Positions 11,568 through 21,256 of a stretch of 64,000 nt of DNA are shown piece after piece. The DNA is from Erythroxylum novogranatense (lineage: Eukaryota > Streptophyta > Magnoliopsida > Malpighiales > Erythroxylaceae). Under the pieces are notes generated by a model that saw only the letters and a program-made list of their open reading frames with translations, was not told the origin of the DNA and ran no database searches. Position numbers and translations under genes: made by a program. The DNA lies in NCBI GenBank assembly GCA_029891385.1, contig CM057231.1:23467300-23531299 (forward strand). Reading direction: 5' to 3'. How positions within the stretch are numbered: the first letter of the stretch is position 1; every line of letters begins with the position of its first letter.

Positions 11568-11745
11568 ACCATATTAATGGAAGGCGTTAGTTTTCATATT
11601 TTAAGTGAGGGATTTTAGGTCTCATCAAATTAATCTCATCCAAGGATCATAGTCACAATGACTATATGGTCTGATTTAGGGCATTGCATCAATCACATTG
11701 AATTTATATCGAAAATCACCCATCATCCCACCAAGGCATGTTATA

Positions 11746-11920
11746 AGTCAACTTGTTTATGTATAAGTCGACTTATGGCTCTGTATAAGTCGACTTATGC
11801 ATGTGTAAGTCGACTTCAGTAATCTGCAGACTAACAAGTCGACTTGTACCATTGTGCAAGTCGACTTATTTGTTCTGATGCACCAAACAAGTCGAGTTAT
11901 GAGCAGATAAAGTCGACTTG
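11746..11920. repeat. AAGTCGACTT palindrome cluster in P leader
   Basis: Eight copies of the 10-bp palindrome or one-base variants start near 11746, 11766, 11788, 11807, 11836, 11858, 11889 and 11910, separated by 9-22 bp of unrelated sequence. Two are extended to 14-bp perfect palindromes with ATA...TAT flanks (11763-11776, 11785-11798) and one with ACA...TGT flanks (11834-11847). The last two sit inside a larger inverted repeat (about 11878-11932). Confidence 0.9.
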
Positions 11921-12990
11921 TTTGTGGTGCATTAGGAATTGCTATCTAATCGGCTAATTCTCAATCCATGCATTTCCAATTCACAATACCATATACCTAA
12001 TCCTTTATATTAATGTGCTAATGAAATATTTTCATTGAAACATACATGTCATATAGTCTAACTATATATGAAAACCTTGAAACCGATTAATCCACCATTA
12101 ATCACTAGATTTCCACATAATTCAAGGACACCAAATAATCATGCTAAGTATCTCTAGGTAGGCTACACGTTATCAAGATTACTCGGCACTTGTCACAAAA
12201 ATTGCGGCGGCCAAAATAACCAAGATAACGGAATAATCTAACGAGGCGCTAAAGTGACCTATCCGACATCCAAAATTATTGGAAACCTAAATTCAAGAAT
12301 CTCATCTTGGCATGCATGCCACATCAAAATAACACATTTTAATCACTATAAAAATGATTCAAGGCATTGAAATGAGAAATACACAATCAATCATTTCAAA
12401 CAAAATAGACCCGACATGTTTACAAAGCGCTAAGCTCTACCTTTTGCTCAAAATGATCATTGAAACAATTTCAATAAATGCTGATAAAATTACTGAGATT
12501 AAAACATGTTCCCAACATACTCCATGAATTTTTTCAGGATTTATTGCCCACAAAAACTCATTGAACCTCAGCAATCTAGCCGATCCAGAAAACATACAAG
12601 AAATTCGGAAATAAATAGTAAATCACCTTGAAAACATTTTTCCTTCCACAGAGACATTCACAAACATCTTAGGAAATGTCGGTGAAAACCAATCGAAAAA
12701 CAATTTTCTAGAATTTATGCTCGAATTTACAAGCATGCCTGTTTCAGAAACAATCAACAAGACAACATCCGAAAGTTGAGGGATTTAAATAGCAAAACCA
12801 TAGCTAATCAAATTAATAAATTTCGAGCTTCCACAGACATAAACTACAACACCTTGTGAACATATCTGGGCAAGAAAATTTCGAAAACACTATCTCATAC
12901 TGAATTCGAAATTCAACTCATTTAACATGCTACACAACTCAATTCACAAAGAAACTCCGACCTAGTTATCATTTAGATGCTTATACAACA

Positions 12991-13007
12991 CAAGTGTCTC
13001 GATACCA
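12991..13007 (-). other. Primer binding site of P
   Basis: Two bases from the 5' LTR, the minus strand reads TGGTATCGAGACACTTG. The first seven bases match the primer site for initiator Met tRNA (TGGTATCAGAGCC); the rest matches only if the A after TGGTATC is missing. Position and start make the call sound; the exact tRNA is uncertain. Confidence 0.75.
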
Positions 13008-13009
13008 CT

Positions 13010-14844
13010 TGTAGGAAAATCCGAGGTGGGCATCACATGCCCAGGGTGCGGAATTAAAATTTTTAAGTCCTGGGACATTCCCGAAAGCCAGGATCCATGT
13101 GTAAGTACAAACAATCAAACCATAAATACCAAAGGAGACCGTCTCTAACGATATCCACGCAGAGGTCGAATAACCTAACCGGGACAAACTCTTTTGACCC
13201 GGGAATAGCTAGACTAAAGAAAAGAGTGCTAGCTCTTACCTTAGCCTTGGAGAGCAAATGAGATGATGCTTGGTGGAGCCTTGGAGAAGTAGAAGCAAGC
13301 TTTGAGAGGAAGAGATGAAAGAGATGAAACAAAATTCAAAGCTTAACCTTTAAGCCATTTTCGATCTTCTCTCATTCCCAACCGTGCAAGCCTTCTTTCA
13401 TTCCTTGTTATATGTATTTTTAACACTTAAAAACATATATAAAGGCTTGGTGGAAGGCTAGTCACGTATAAGGCATAAAGTTGCCTTAATTTGCTAAATA
13501 ATCATTAGGTTTGAAAAGTCAAACCTTTAAACTTCTCCACCAATTTATCTCACGAAATTCACATATATATTTATATATTAATTAATTATTTACTTAATTA
13601 ATTAATATATATAATTACTGAAGTGGTTCATCAAGCTGGGTCGGTCCTACGGCCTCAAAGACCCTCCGTGAAAAATCGCCGGAGACCCTTTTCAGCAATG
13701 TCGATGTCGCGATCTCATCGGGACATATCCCAATCTCATCGGGATTCATTTAATCCTATTGCTCTCCAGATATCGATCTCCGTCCAAACTATTTACTGAT
13801 TCTCCGAGTCACTCTAATGCGTGTGACCCATTAGGTTCTCGGTTATGTTGGCCACTTAGATTAACACTTAATCTAAGTAAGTCATGAGCGGTATCTAGCA
13901 ACACATCATGACCCCAATTGACGGAAAGTAATTGGTTTGACTAATGAAACCATATCACGAACCCTTCCATAGACAATTACCGTGCAATTAGTCCTTTCAC
14001 CATGCTATACCCCACTTGGTTTGAGTATGGGCAATGTGTCAACTCTTGCTAGACCGATCGATCAAATCTAGTCCAAGTGTAATCAGTTCTCGCCCTAGGA
14101 CTCATTACTTTATATGTCCATGAAGACCCTCTTCATGACATTTTTGTTCTCGGCCAGAGACTTCAAAGTAATGATCCCGATAAGAGGCCATGGGTATCTC
14201 TTCGCTATCACGAAGTGGTGAATCCTCTATTGGCTACTCAATTACCTTGAATACCTCAAGCTGCACCCAATCACCACCCATGAGCGACCTCGAAAGGCAA
14301 CAAGGAATGGAGTCAAAGTACGTAATCGGACCAAGATATCCTTGAGTACCTCAAGTCTAAGGATACTTGCACCATTGCTATGATGAGATTATCAACGACA
14401 TTTGTATAGGACATCCATGTGATTATCTCATGGCAGGTCATCAATGTACTTACTACCACTAGTAAGCATCCACATGTCAAATCTAAATATCTCAATATTT
14501 ACGGTTTTACGAGATCCACCGCTTGATCCAATCAAGGAGTTTGACATGTGTTAGTCTATCCGGATTAACGATGTCGGTCTCGTTAATCCTATGACTAGGA
14601 TAATTTAGATCTTGACATAATTGCACATGATAGGAATCTCAGTAGTATGATCGCATCATAATTTCCTTCATGCTATGTCATGTATCAGGGACTTCATTAA
14701 TTTGATTAAAGATCATTATCAATTCATAATAAAATGAACATCAAATAAATGAAATATGCCTTTGCTTTATTTATTCATAAAGTCTGTACATGACTATGAA
14801 CAAAATGCGCTAAAGGGGATTGCCTTTAGGGCACTACTCTAACA
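13010..14844 (-). repeat. 5' LTR of P
   Basis: This 1835-bp direct repeat is the partner of 5334-7164. Being adjacent to the primer site, it is the 5' LTR on the minus strand. It carries the same AT palindrome (about 13572-13612) and the same splice-donor-like site near 13240. Confidence 0.95.
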
Positions 14845-14849
14845 TTAGA

Positions 14850-15960
14850 GAAGTACAATGTCAACTTAGATTGCAAATAGAAAACAATGAAGTTCGAGTT
14901 GGATGATGGAAGAAAGGTGATGTTTATAGGAGACAGGAAATTTAGCTCATCGAGAATTATTTCAGCTTTAATGGCAGAGAAAATGATAAAGAAAGGGGGT
15001 GAAGCATTTTTTGCCTATGTGGTAGACACGAAGGCAGATAGAGGGGAATTAGAAGATATGCCAGTGGTCAAAAAATTCCCGGATGTCTTTCCCGAGGAGT
15101 TACCAGGACTACCGCCACCTAGGGAAATTGAATTTCCTATTGAGCTTCTTCCAGGCACAACGCCAATTTCGATTTCACCTTATAGAATGACTCTAGCAGA
15201 ATTGAAGGAGCTTAAGGAGCAATTGGAAGATTTGTTGGAGAAAGGTTATATTAGGCCAAACTCTTCACCTTGGGAAGCGTCAGTTCTTTTTGTAAAGAAG
15301 AAACACGGATCCTTGAGAATGTGTGTGGATTATAGGAAGCTTAACTATGTCACCATTAAGAAAAGATATCCGCTCCCATGCATAAATGATTTGTTTAATC
15401 AGTTACAAGGGGTAAGGGTCTTCTCTAAGATAGATTTGAGATCAGTTTACCACCAGTTGAGGATAAAGGAGTTCGATGTGTCAAAGACTACTTTTAGAAC
15501 ATGGTATGGCCACTTCGAGTTTTTGGTCATGCCTTTTGAGTTGACAAATGCACCAGCAGCTTTCATGGATTTGATGAATAGAGTTTTTAGACCTTTCTTA
15601 GACCAATTTATCATTGTCATTATTGATGATATTTTGGTCTATTCTAAAAGTAATAAGGAACATGAGGAACACTTAAGAATTTCTTTGGAGACATTGAAGA
15701 AGAATGAGTTGTATGCTAAATTTGATAAATGTGAGTTTTGTTTAAAGGAAGTGACATTTCTTGGACATGTGATTTCAGAGCAAGGAGTACATGTGGATTC
15801 GAGGAAGATAGAAGAGGTTGTGAAATAGGAAGCACCAAGAAATATAGCTGAAGTAAGAAGTTTCTTGGGATTAGCTGGATATTATAGAAGGTTTATGGAG
15901 AGCTTTTCAATAATAGCAACTTCACTTTCCAAATTGACACAAAAGAATTAGAAATTTGAA
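14850..15960 (+). pseudogene. Ty3/gypsy reverse transcriptase (element A)
   Basis: The frame containing 14887-15828 holds the protease/RT linker ([14 protein letters not shown]) and the RT motifs in order: [61 protein letters not shown] and [14 protein letters not shown] with the catalytic Asp pair, then FLGHVIS. A TAG at 15826-15828 interrupts it just before the RT/RNase H connection ([13 protein letters not shown]), and a second TAG is at 15949-15951. The 5' side is cut by P at 14844. The frame is otherwise open, so decay is by point changes here. Confidence 0.95.
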
Positions 15961-16480
15961 GGGACAGAGGAATGCCATAACAGTTTTGAGGAATTGAAGA
16001 ACAGGCTTACAACCGCACTGGTTTTGACTTTGCCTTCGAGTAGTGAAGGATACACAGTGTATAGTGATGCCTCAAGGAAGGGATTAGGTTGTGTGTTGAT
16101 GCAAGGTGATAAAGTGATTGCTTATGCTTCTAGGCAATTAAAGCCTTATGAGATGAACTATCCTAAGCATGATTTGGAGTTAGCGGCCATAGTTTTTGAA
16201 TTAAAGATTTGAAGACATTATTTGTATGGAGTCACCACTAGGGTGTTTACAGACCATAAGAGTCTTAAGTATCTGATGAGCCAAAAGGAGTTGAATTTGA
16301 GACAAAGAAGATGGTTAGAGATGTTAAAAGATTATGATATGATGATAGACTACCATCCAGGGAAAGCTAATTTAGTAGCAGATGCACTGACTAGGAAGTC
16401 CACTATGACACATGTAGAGATAGTATACCTTCCTTTGTTGACAGAATTTGCCAAACTTAAACTGACATTGAGATAAGTCG
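15961..16480 (+). pseudogene. RNase H domain of element A pol
   Basis: In the same frame as the RT, 15994-16476 reads [54 protein letters not shown], then [26 protein letters not shown] and [15 protein letters not shown]. These are the canonical gypsy RNase H motifs with the acidic residues present. Stops at 16210-16212 and 16474-16476 break it. Confidence 0.93.
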
Positions 16481-17771
16481 AATCTGGTGGTGTACTGGCT
16501 AATTTTAGAGTGAGGCCAATGTTAAATGAGAAGATTAAGAAATTGCAGGAAAAAGATAAGTATTTAAGTAGACTTCGAGAAGAGATTAAAAGTGGTAAAC
16601 CTTCTGAAATAGAGATTAGAGAAAATGGATTGATGGTGGTAGGTAACAGACTATGTATTCCCGACATGTTAGAGTTGAAAGAAGAGATTTTAGATGAGGC
16701 ACATAATGCTTTTTATACTATGCACCCAGGAAGTACAAGAATGTATAGGGATTTGAAAGAGCATTTCTGGTGGAAAGGAAGAAGAAAGAAGTTGTAGAAT
16801 ATGCAAAAAGATGTTTAGTGTGTCAGTAAGTTAAAGCTAAACACCAGGCACTTTCAGGAAAACTTAAACCTCTGCCGACTCCCGAATGAAAATGGGAAAA
16901 GATTATGATAGATTTCTTGATGGGATTGTCGAGGACTAGTAGGAAGCACGATGCAATATGGGTGATTGTGGATAGCCTAACAAAGTCTGCACATTTCTTA
17001 CGAATTAAGCAGACAGATTCTTTGAATGCTTTGGCCAAGAAATATGTCGATGAAATAATTAGACTTCATGGGATTCCAAGTTCCATAGTTTCAAATAGAG
17101 ACCCTAGGTTCACCTCCAGATTCTGGGAAAGCTTACAAGAGGCTTTGGGAACCAAGTTGCATTTTAGTACAGCTTTTCATCCACAAACTGATGGTCAATC
17201 AGAAAGGACAATAAGGACATTGGAGGCAATGTTAAGGGCTTGTGTTATGGACTTCAAAGGTTCATGGAATGATCATTTGCCTTTAATCGAGTTTGTTTAT
17301 AATAATTCCTATCACTCAGAAATTCAGATGACTCCTTATGAAACTTTATATGGTAAGAGGTGCAAAACTCCTATTTGTTGGGATGAAGAAGATGAAAGAA
17401 GACTTGTAGGACCTGAGTTGGTGCAAGTCACTGTTGATAAGATTAAATTAGTTAAGCAGAGACTTAAAGCAGCTCAAGACAGAATGAAGAGCTATACAAA
17501 TTCACATAAAAAGGAGATGGAATTCGAAATTGGAGACAAAATGTTTCTTAGAGCTTCTCCATGGAAAAGGGTTTTCAGGTTTGGTAAGAAGGGCAGACTC
17601 AATCTGAGATACACAAGCCCTTATAAGATTACTGAGAAGATCGGGCCTTTAGCTTATAAATTAACTTTGCCACCGAAGTTATCTAAGATTCACAATGTCT
17701 TTCATGTATCAATGCTGAGGAAGTACCGGTCGGACCCTTCAAACATAGTTCAACCATCAGAGGTTCAGTAA
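16481..17771 (+). pseudogene. Integrase of element A
   Basis: 16510-16797 carries the N-terminal zinc-binding part (EAHNAFYTMHPGSTRMYRD with WWKG, and further on CLVCQ after a frame change near 16790). The core follows from about 16890: MIDFLMGLSR (first Asp), SIVSNRDPRF (second Asp) and TDGQSERTIRTLE (Glu), so the D,D,E triad is present. The C-terminal part has GDKMFLRASPWKRVFRFGKK, LNLRYTSPYKI and FHVSMLRKY. Integrase inserts the cDNA into the genome. There is a stop after CLVCQ (near 16830) and another near 16886. Confidence 0.94.
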
Positions 17772-17779
17772 GGGATGAT

Positions 17780-17980
17780 TTGATGTATGAGGAGCAACTA
17801 GTGGAGATCCTAGATTCAAAGGAAAAGGTTTTGAGGAACAAGACTATGAGGCTAGTTAATGTTCTGTGGAGAAACCATTCTACAGAAGAGGTCTCGTGGG
17901 AATCCTCGGAAGCTATGAGGGAGAAGTATCCACACCTCTTGAATATCTCTGGTAAGAATTTCGAGGATGAAATTCTTTAA
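17780..17980 (+). pseudogene. Chromodomain-type C-terminus of A integrase
   Basis: After a one-base frame change near 17770, the frame reads MYEEQLVEILDSKEKVLRNKT, then VLWRNHSTEEVSWESSEAMREKYPHLL and the tail NFEDEIL. This is the plant chromovirus C-terminus. Its fold is chromodomain-like and in this clade is thought to steer integration to heterochromatin. It ends with TAA at 17978-17980, directly at the polypurine tract. Confidence 0.9.
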
Positions 17981-17992
17981 GGAGGGGAGAAT
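17979..17992 (+). other. Polypurine tract of element A
   Basis: AAGGAGGGGAGAAT ends one base before the LTR start TGTTGGACCC at 17993. Its counterpart in element C (53826-53839) is nearly identical, as expected for related chromoviruses. Confidence 0.9.
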
Positions 17993-18056
17993 TGTTGGAC
18001 CCTCAAATTTTTTTTCTTTAAAATAAGCATGATTTAAAATAATTTTAGAGCTTTGA
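17993..18056 (+). mobile_element. 3' LTR of A, first 64 bp (split by G)
   Basis: It starts TGTTGGACCCTC and is interrupted by solo LTR G at 18057. The TSD base run TTTGA (18052-18056) recurs at 22959-22963, so the LTR continues at 22964. Confidence 0.85.
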
Positions 18057-19439
18057 TGACCCGACTCGCCTTTTTGGACCGTGTTAACACTAGGGAATGG
18101 GTAGGCTTAATGCCACCAAAACCCGTAGTAAGCCTAACTTTTCTATATTCTACTAAAAATCTGGCATGACCTATTCATTTATCTGATTAATCCTTATACC
18201 TGCTTAATAGTTTGTCAGAAGTAAGGATCCCAATCTGTAATTCTCACATACATTATCTACTTATAATCAACCAATCTATAATCATCTCATATCATCCACT
18301 GACATCATTCTCACTAACATAGCATATTCATTCATGTTTTATGTACATATGATTATGACAATCCATGGAGCATCTAGAAGTAACAAAAATTTACATTATG
18401 TCAAAAACATTACTTGTTTGCTTATCCAAGCGAGTCTCAAAAGGCTTGGATTTTCTCTCTTGTTCGATCTGCTAATCCCCTAAAATGGTGATAGTGATAA
18501 GTGAGTCTTCAACACGACTCAGTGAGATATAAACATACTATCATGCTTGTGAGGCTAGGTAACACAAGGCTATATTCACAATAATGGTCTGAGCCATTCT
18601 GAGCATCAATACATGATCAAATAATGAACAGGTAGTAATATCAAATGCGGCAATCACATGAGTATCAATAATAAAGCTCAATATGAATTGTTCAAACAAA
18701 ACATGAATCTGGGTTCTGAATTCTTTTATGAGTTCTTTCTAAATTCTGGTTTCTTTCTGAAATCTGGTTTCTATAAGATTCCTAATTCTGAGCTTTCTCA
18801 TTTCTGAGTTCTGATTCTTTCTAAATTCTGAATTTTTTAGGAAGAGACAGAGGCATGCTAGTACAGCATATCTCCCCTTTTTCTGATTCTAAACAAGGTT
18901 AGCCTAACCTTACCCCTGGAGGCCTGCCCTCTCCAGGTAGGACCCGGATCTAACCCATCACCGGCGGGTTATCTATGTGCACATAGTCTGATAATTTACC
19001 CTATCAGCTGGGTATTTTGTGAACTCATCAATCATGGCTAACAAGAAAACGTGATTCATCAAAGAATCACAATTCAATAGGTTCAACAAAATAAGGGAAC
19101 CAGAAGATGCAAAGAATCTGAAATCATCTGGTCAATCTGGCATACAACATGCTAGACTCAACTACATGGAGTCATATGTCAAATAAGTCATACAGATTTG
19201 AGAACAATTCAACAAGCCGTAAGATAAAAGAAAAGGATTACTACACAAGTATAGTAGCATGATTATACTCACCTCGACTATCGCAATGGTTCTGATCTCT
19301 TTTCTAATTTTCTTGAACTTGAGAGGTATTAGGTACGACTTCTAGTTATATTCCTTATTTGCTTTCACAAGCCATTGGGTAACATGCATAATAAATACAT
19401 ATACCCACATTAGACATTCTCTTTTAGGACCCGATCTCA

Positions 19440-19720
19440 GAACCGGACCCCAAACGGAAGAACGGAAAACAAAGCGGAACCAAAGCGACAGAAACGAATC
19501 AAACGGATTTCAAAACCGAAAGCGAAACACAAATCGGATCGAAAAAAACCAAAAGAACGAAAAACGTAAACAAAAAAGGAAACAAATGAACGGAAAAAAA
19601 GAAAAACAGAATTGATTCGAAGCGAAAACATATGGCGAAAGTCAAAGAAAGAAAATCAAATCAAAAACGTAAGAATCGAATCAAAGCACACAAACGATTT
19701 AATCGAACTGAATCAAATTT
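19440..19720 (-). repeat. CGAA/CGAAA-rich low-complexity tract in LTR G
   Basis: Short CGAA, CGGAA and GCGAA runs recur; read on the minus strand this is the same kind of TTCG-rich tract as in LTR D at 2590-3010. It yields open frames that are not proteins. Confidence 0.6.
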
Positions 19721-20907
19721 TCCGACATCCGTGAAACGTATACTTTAGAAAAATGCGTGTTGGAAACCGTAAGACTAAACCAATCCGAAACCGGTATAAT
19801 TTTTTTTTCTTTCATTTTATTCATCTTTATTCAAAACCATTCCAATTTCCCATTTGGAATTTACCAATTCCATAAACTCAAATATTTAATCTTTCACAAT
19901 CGTACATATCTCATCATTCTTCTTTTTAACCAAATCTTATTTTTCTTTTGCCAATAGACACATAACCCGCATATCCAATATCCAAATCACAATTCATACA
20001 AAATAAGCACTTCAATATTTTATCTTAAACATCACAATTCATCGGACCTCTTGTCCGGAATCCCAACATAATCAAACACACAATCATACCATAACACTTC
20101 AATAATTCTCAATCAATCAATATCATCGGACCTCCTGTCCGGAATCCAAAAATAATCCAACACATTCATATTCACATTATATACAAATCAAAGTCAAAAT
20201 CATACCTCAATTCAATACACAAATTTATGACTCATTATTTACATTCCAAAAATAATTACATTATGAACAATACAACATCAATCTCAGAATCTGAAACTAA
20301 ATATAAAGATACAACTTCAAAATACACATGATATAAATGTCCCAAAATTCTCAACATGACTAAGATCTAAATCTTACAACAAATTAACTTAAAAATACAA
20401 CATATAACAAAATCGAACAAATGCCTTGACTTTCTTTCATCCTATCTCCTACTCGATACCTAGAGATGATGATGAAAGGGGGGTGAGCTTATAGCTCGTG
20501 GATAACATGTTTATAAGTTGAAAAATAAACAAAAATCATTTCTCAAAACTTTTGTCCTTTTATAAAAATCCCATAGTAGAAAATTCATCAAAAGCTTATT
20601 TCTCAACTTTTCAACTTTTCAAATCATTCATAAGCAATTTCCAAAATTTCACGGTTGAAAACCTCAAATTGTCATTTCTCAAAATTCTTAAATTTTTCAC
20701 AACTTCATGAACAATTCCAAAGCGTGAATGCAGCACAATCATAAACAAAATCAAAGACACATAAGAACATCAGAATGGTTTGGGTTGGTCCAAAACAAAA
20801 CGTATTGCATATTTCCGTATAGCGGTCCTGCACAGCCATGAACAGAACGTACTACACCTTCCCGCATAGCGGTCTTGTGTAGTCGTGAACTTATGGGAGT
20901 CCATAAT

Positions 20908-21078
20908 TGTAGGGTCCGTGAACTCTGGCCACACGACCTCTACAGTAGAGCCCGACCTCTACCGCCAGCACTTCAGGTATTGTCCTCTCTGATCAAGGGT
21001 GAGCCACTGCTCGAACCCAAGATCTCAAAGTTTTGTCCCACTTTATGTGGATGCCTCTTACCATTAAGCCAAATGCCT
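20908..21078 (-). repeat. tRNA-derived SINE-like unit 1
   Basis: On the minus strand the unit opens GGCATTTGGCTTAATGG and shows an A-box-like TGGCTTAATGGTAAGAGG (21071-21054) and a B-box-like GGGTTCGAGC (21018-21009) about 50 bases further. These are the internal Pol III promoter elements of a tRNA head. A body of about 90 bp follows. Unit 2 repeats the same layout next to it. It is not a tRNA gene: no cloverleaf closes around the two boxes. Confidence 0.65.
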
Positions 21079-21084
21079 TTTTAA

Positions 21085-21256
21085 TGTAGGGTCTGTGAAC
21101 TTGGGCCACACGACCACTACAATAGAACCCGACCTCTACCCCCAGCACTCCAGGTATTGTCCTCTCTGATCAAGGGTGAGCCACTGCTCGAACCCAAGAC
21201 CTCAAGATTTTACTATTTTTTAAGAACACGCCTCTTACCATTGAGCCATTGGTAAC
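21085..21256 (-). repeat. tRNA-derived SINE-like unit 2
   Basis: This is a second copy of the unit at 20908-21078, in the same orientation and joined to it by a T-rich spacer. The A-box-like sequence is TGGCTCAATGGTAAGAGG (21248-21231) and the B-box-like one GGGTTCGAGC (21195-21186). The body matches unit 1 closely (GATCAGAGAGGACAATACCT in both); the segment between the boxes differs. Confidence 0.65.

Larger units (their letters stand above)
11053..12990 (-). other. 5' leader of P, about 1.9 kb, no gene
   Basis: Between the primer site and gag there is no supportable reading frame. The gag-proximal 0.9 kb is rich in inverted repeats: three hairpins with a common core (11231-11567), a perfect 9+9 palindrome (11379-11397) and a cluster of AAGTCGACTT palindromes (11746-11920). 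The stretch 11940-12990 is plain AT-rich sequence in which I see nothing further. Confidence 0.75.
5334..14844 (-). mobile_element. Complete Ty1/copia element P nested in A (TSD TTAGA)
   Basis: The element is 9511 bp with LTRs at 5334-7164 and 13010-14844 that look near-identical apart from small indels. On its own strand it starts TGTTAGAG and ends CCTACA. The 5-bp target duplication TTAGA is perfect (5329-5333 and 14845-14849). The order of domains on the minus strand is LTR, primer site, leader of almost 2 kb, gag, knuckle, protease, GAG-pre-integrase, integrase, reverse transcriptase, RNase H, polypurine tract, LTR; integrase before reverse transcriptase makes it copia. Reading frames are broken many times. 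The intact termini and TSD point to a fairly recent insertion, while the coding region looks non-functional as written. Confidence 0.95.

Noticed and set aside
11746..11920. CRISPR-like array of a 10-bp repeat with spacers
   Set aside because: Repeat too short, spacers irregular, plant LTR-retrotransposon context; it is a palindrome cluster in a leader.
20908..21256. tRNA genes on the minus strand
   Set aside because: A and B boxes are present but no cloverleaf or acceptor stem closes; body and tandem layout fit a SINE-like repeat.
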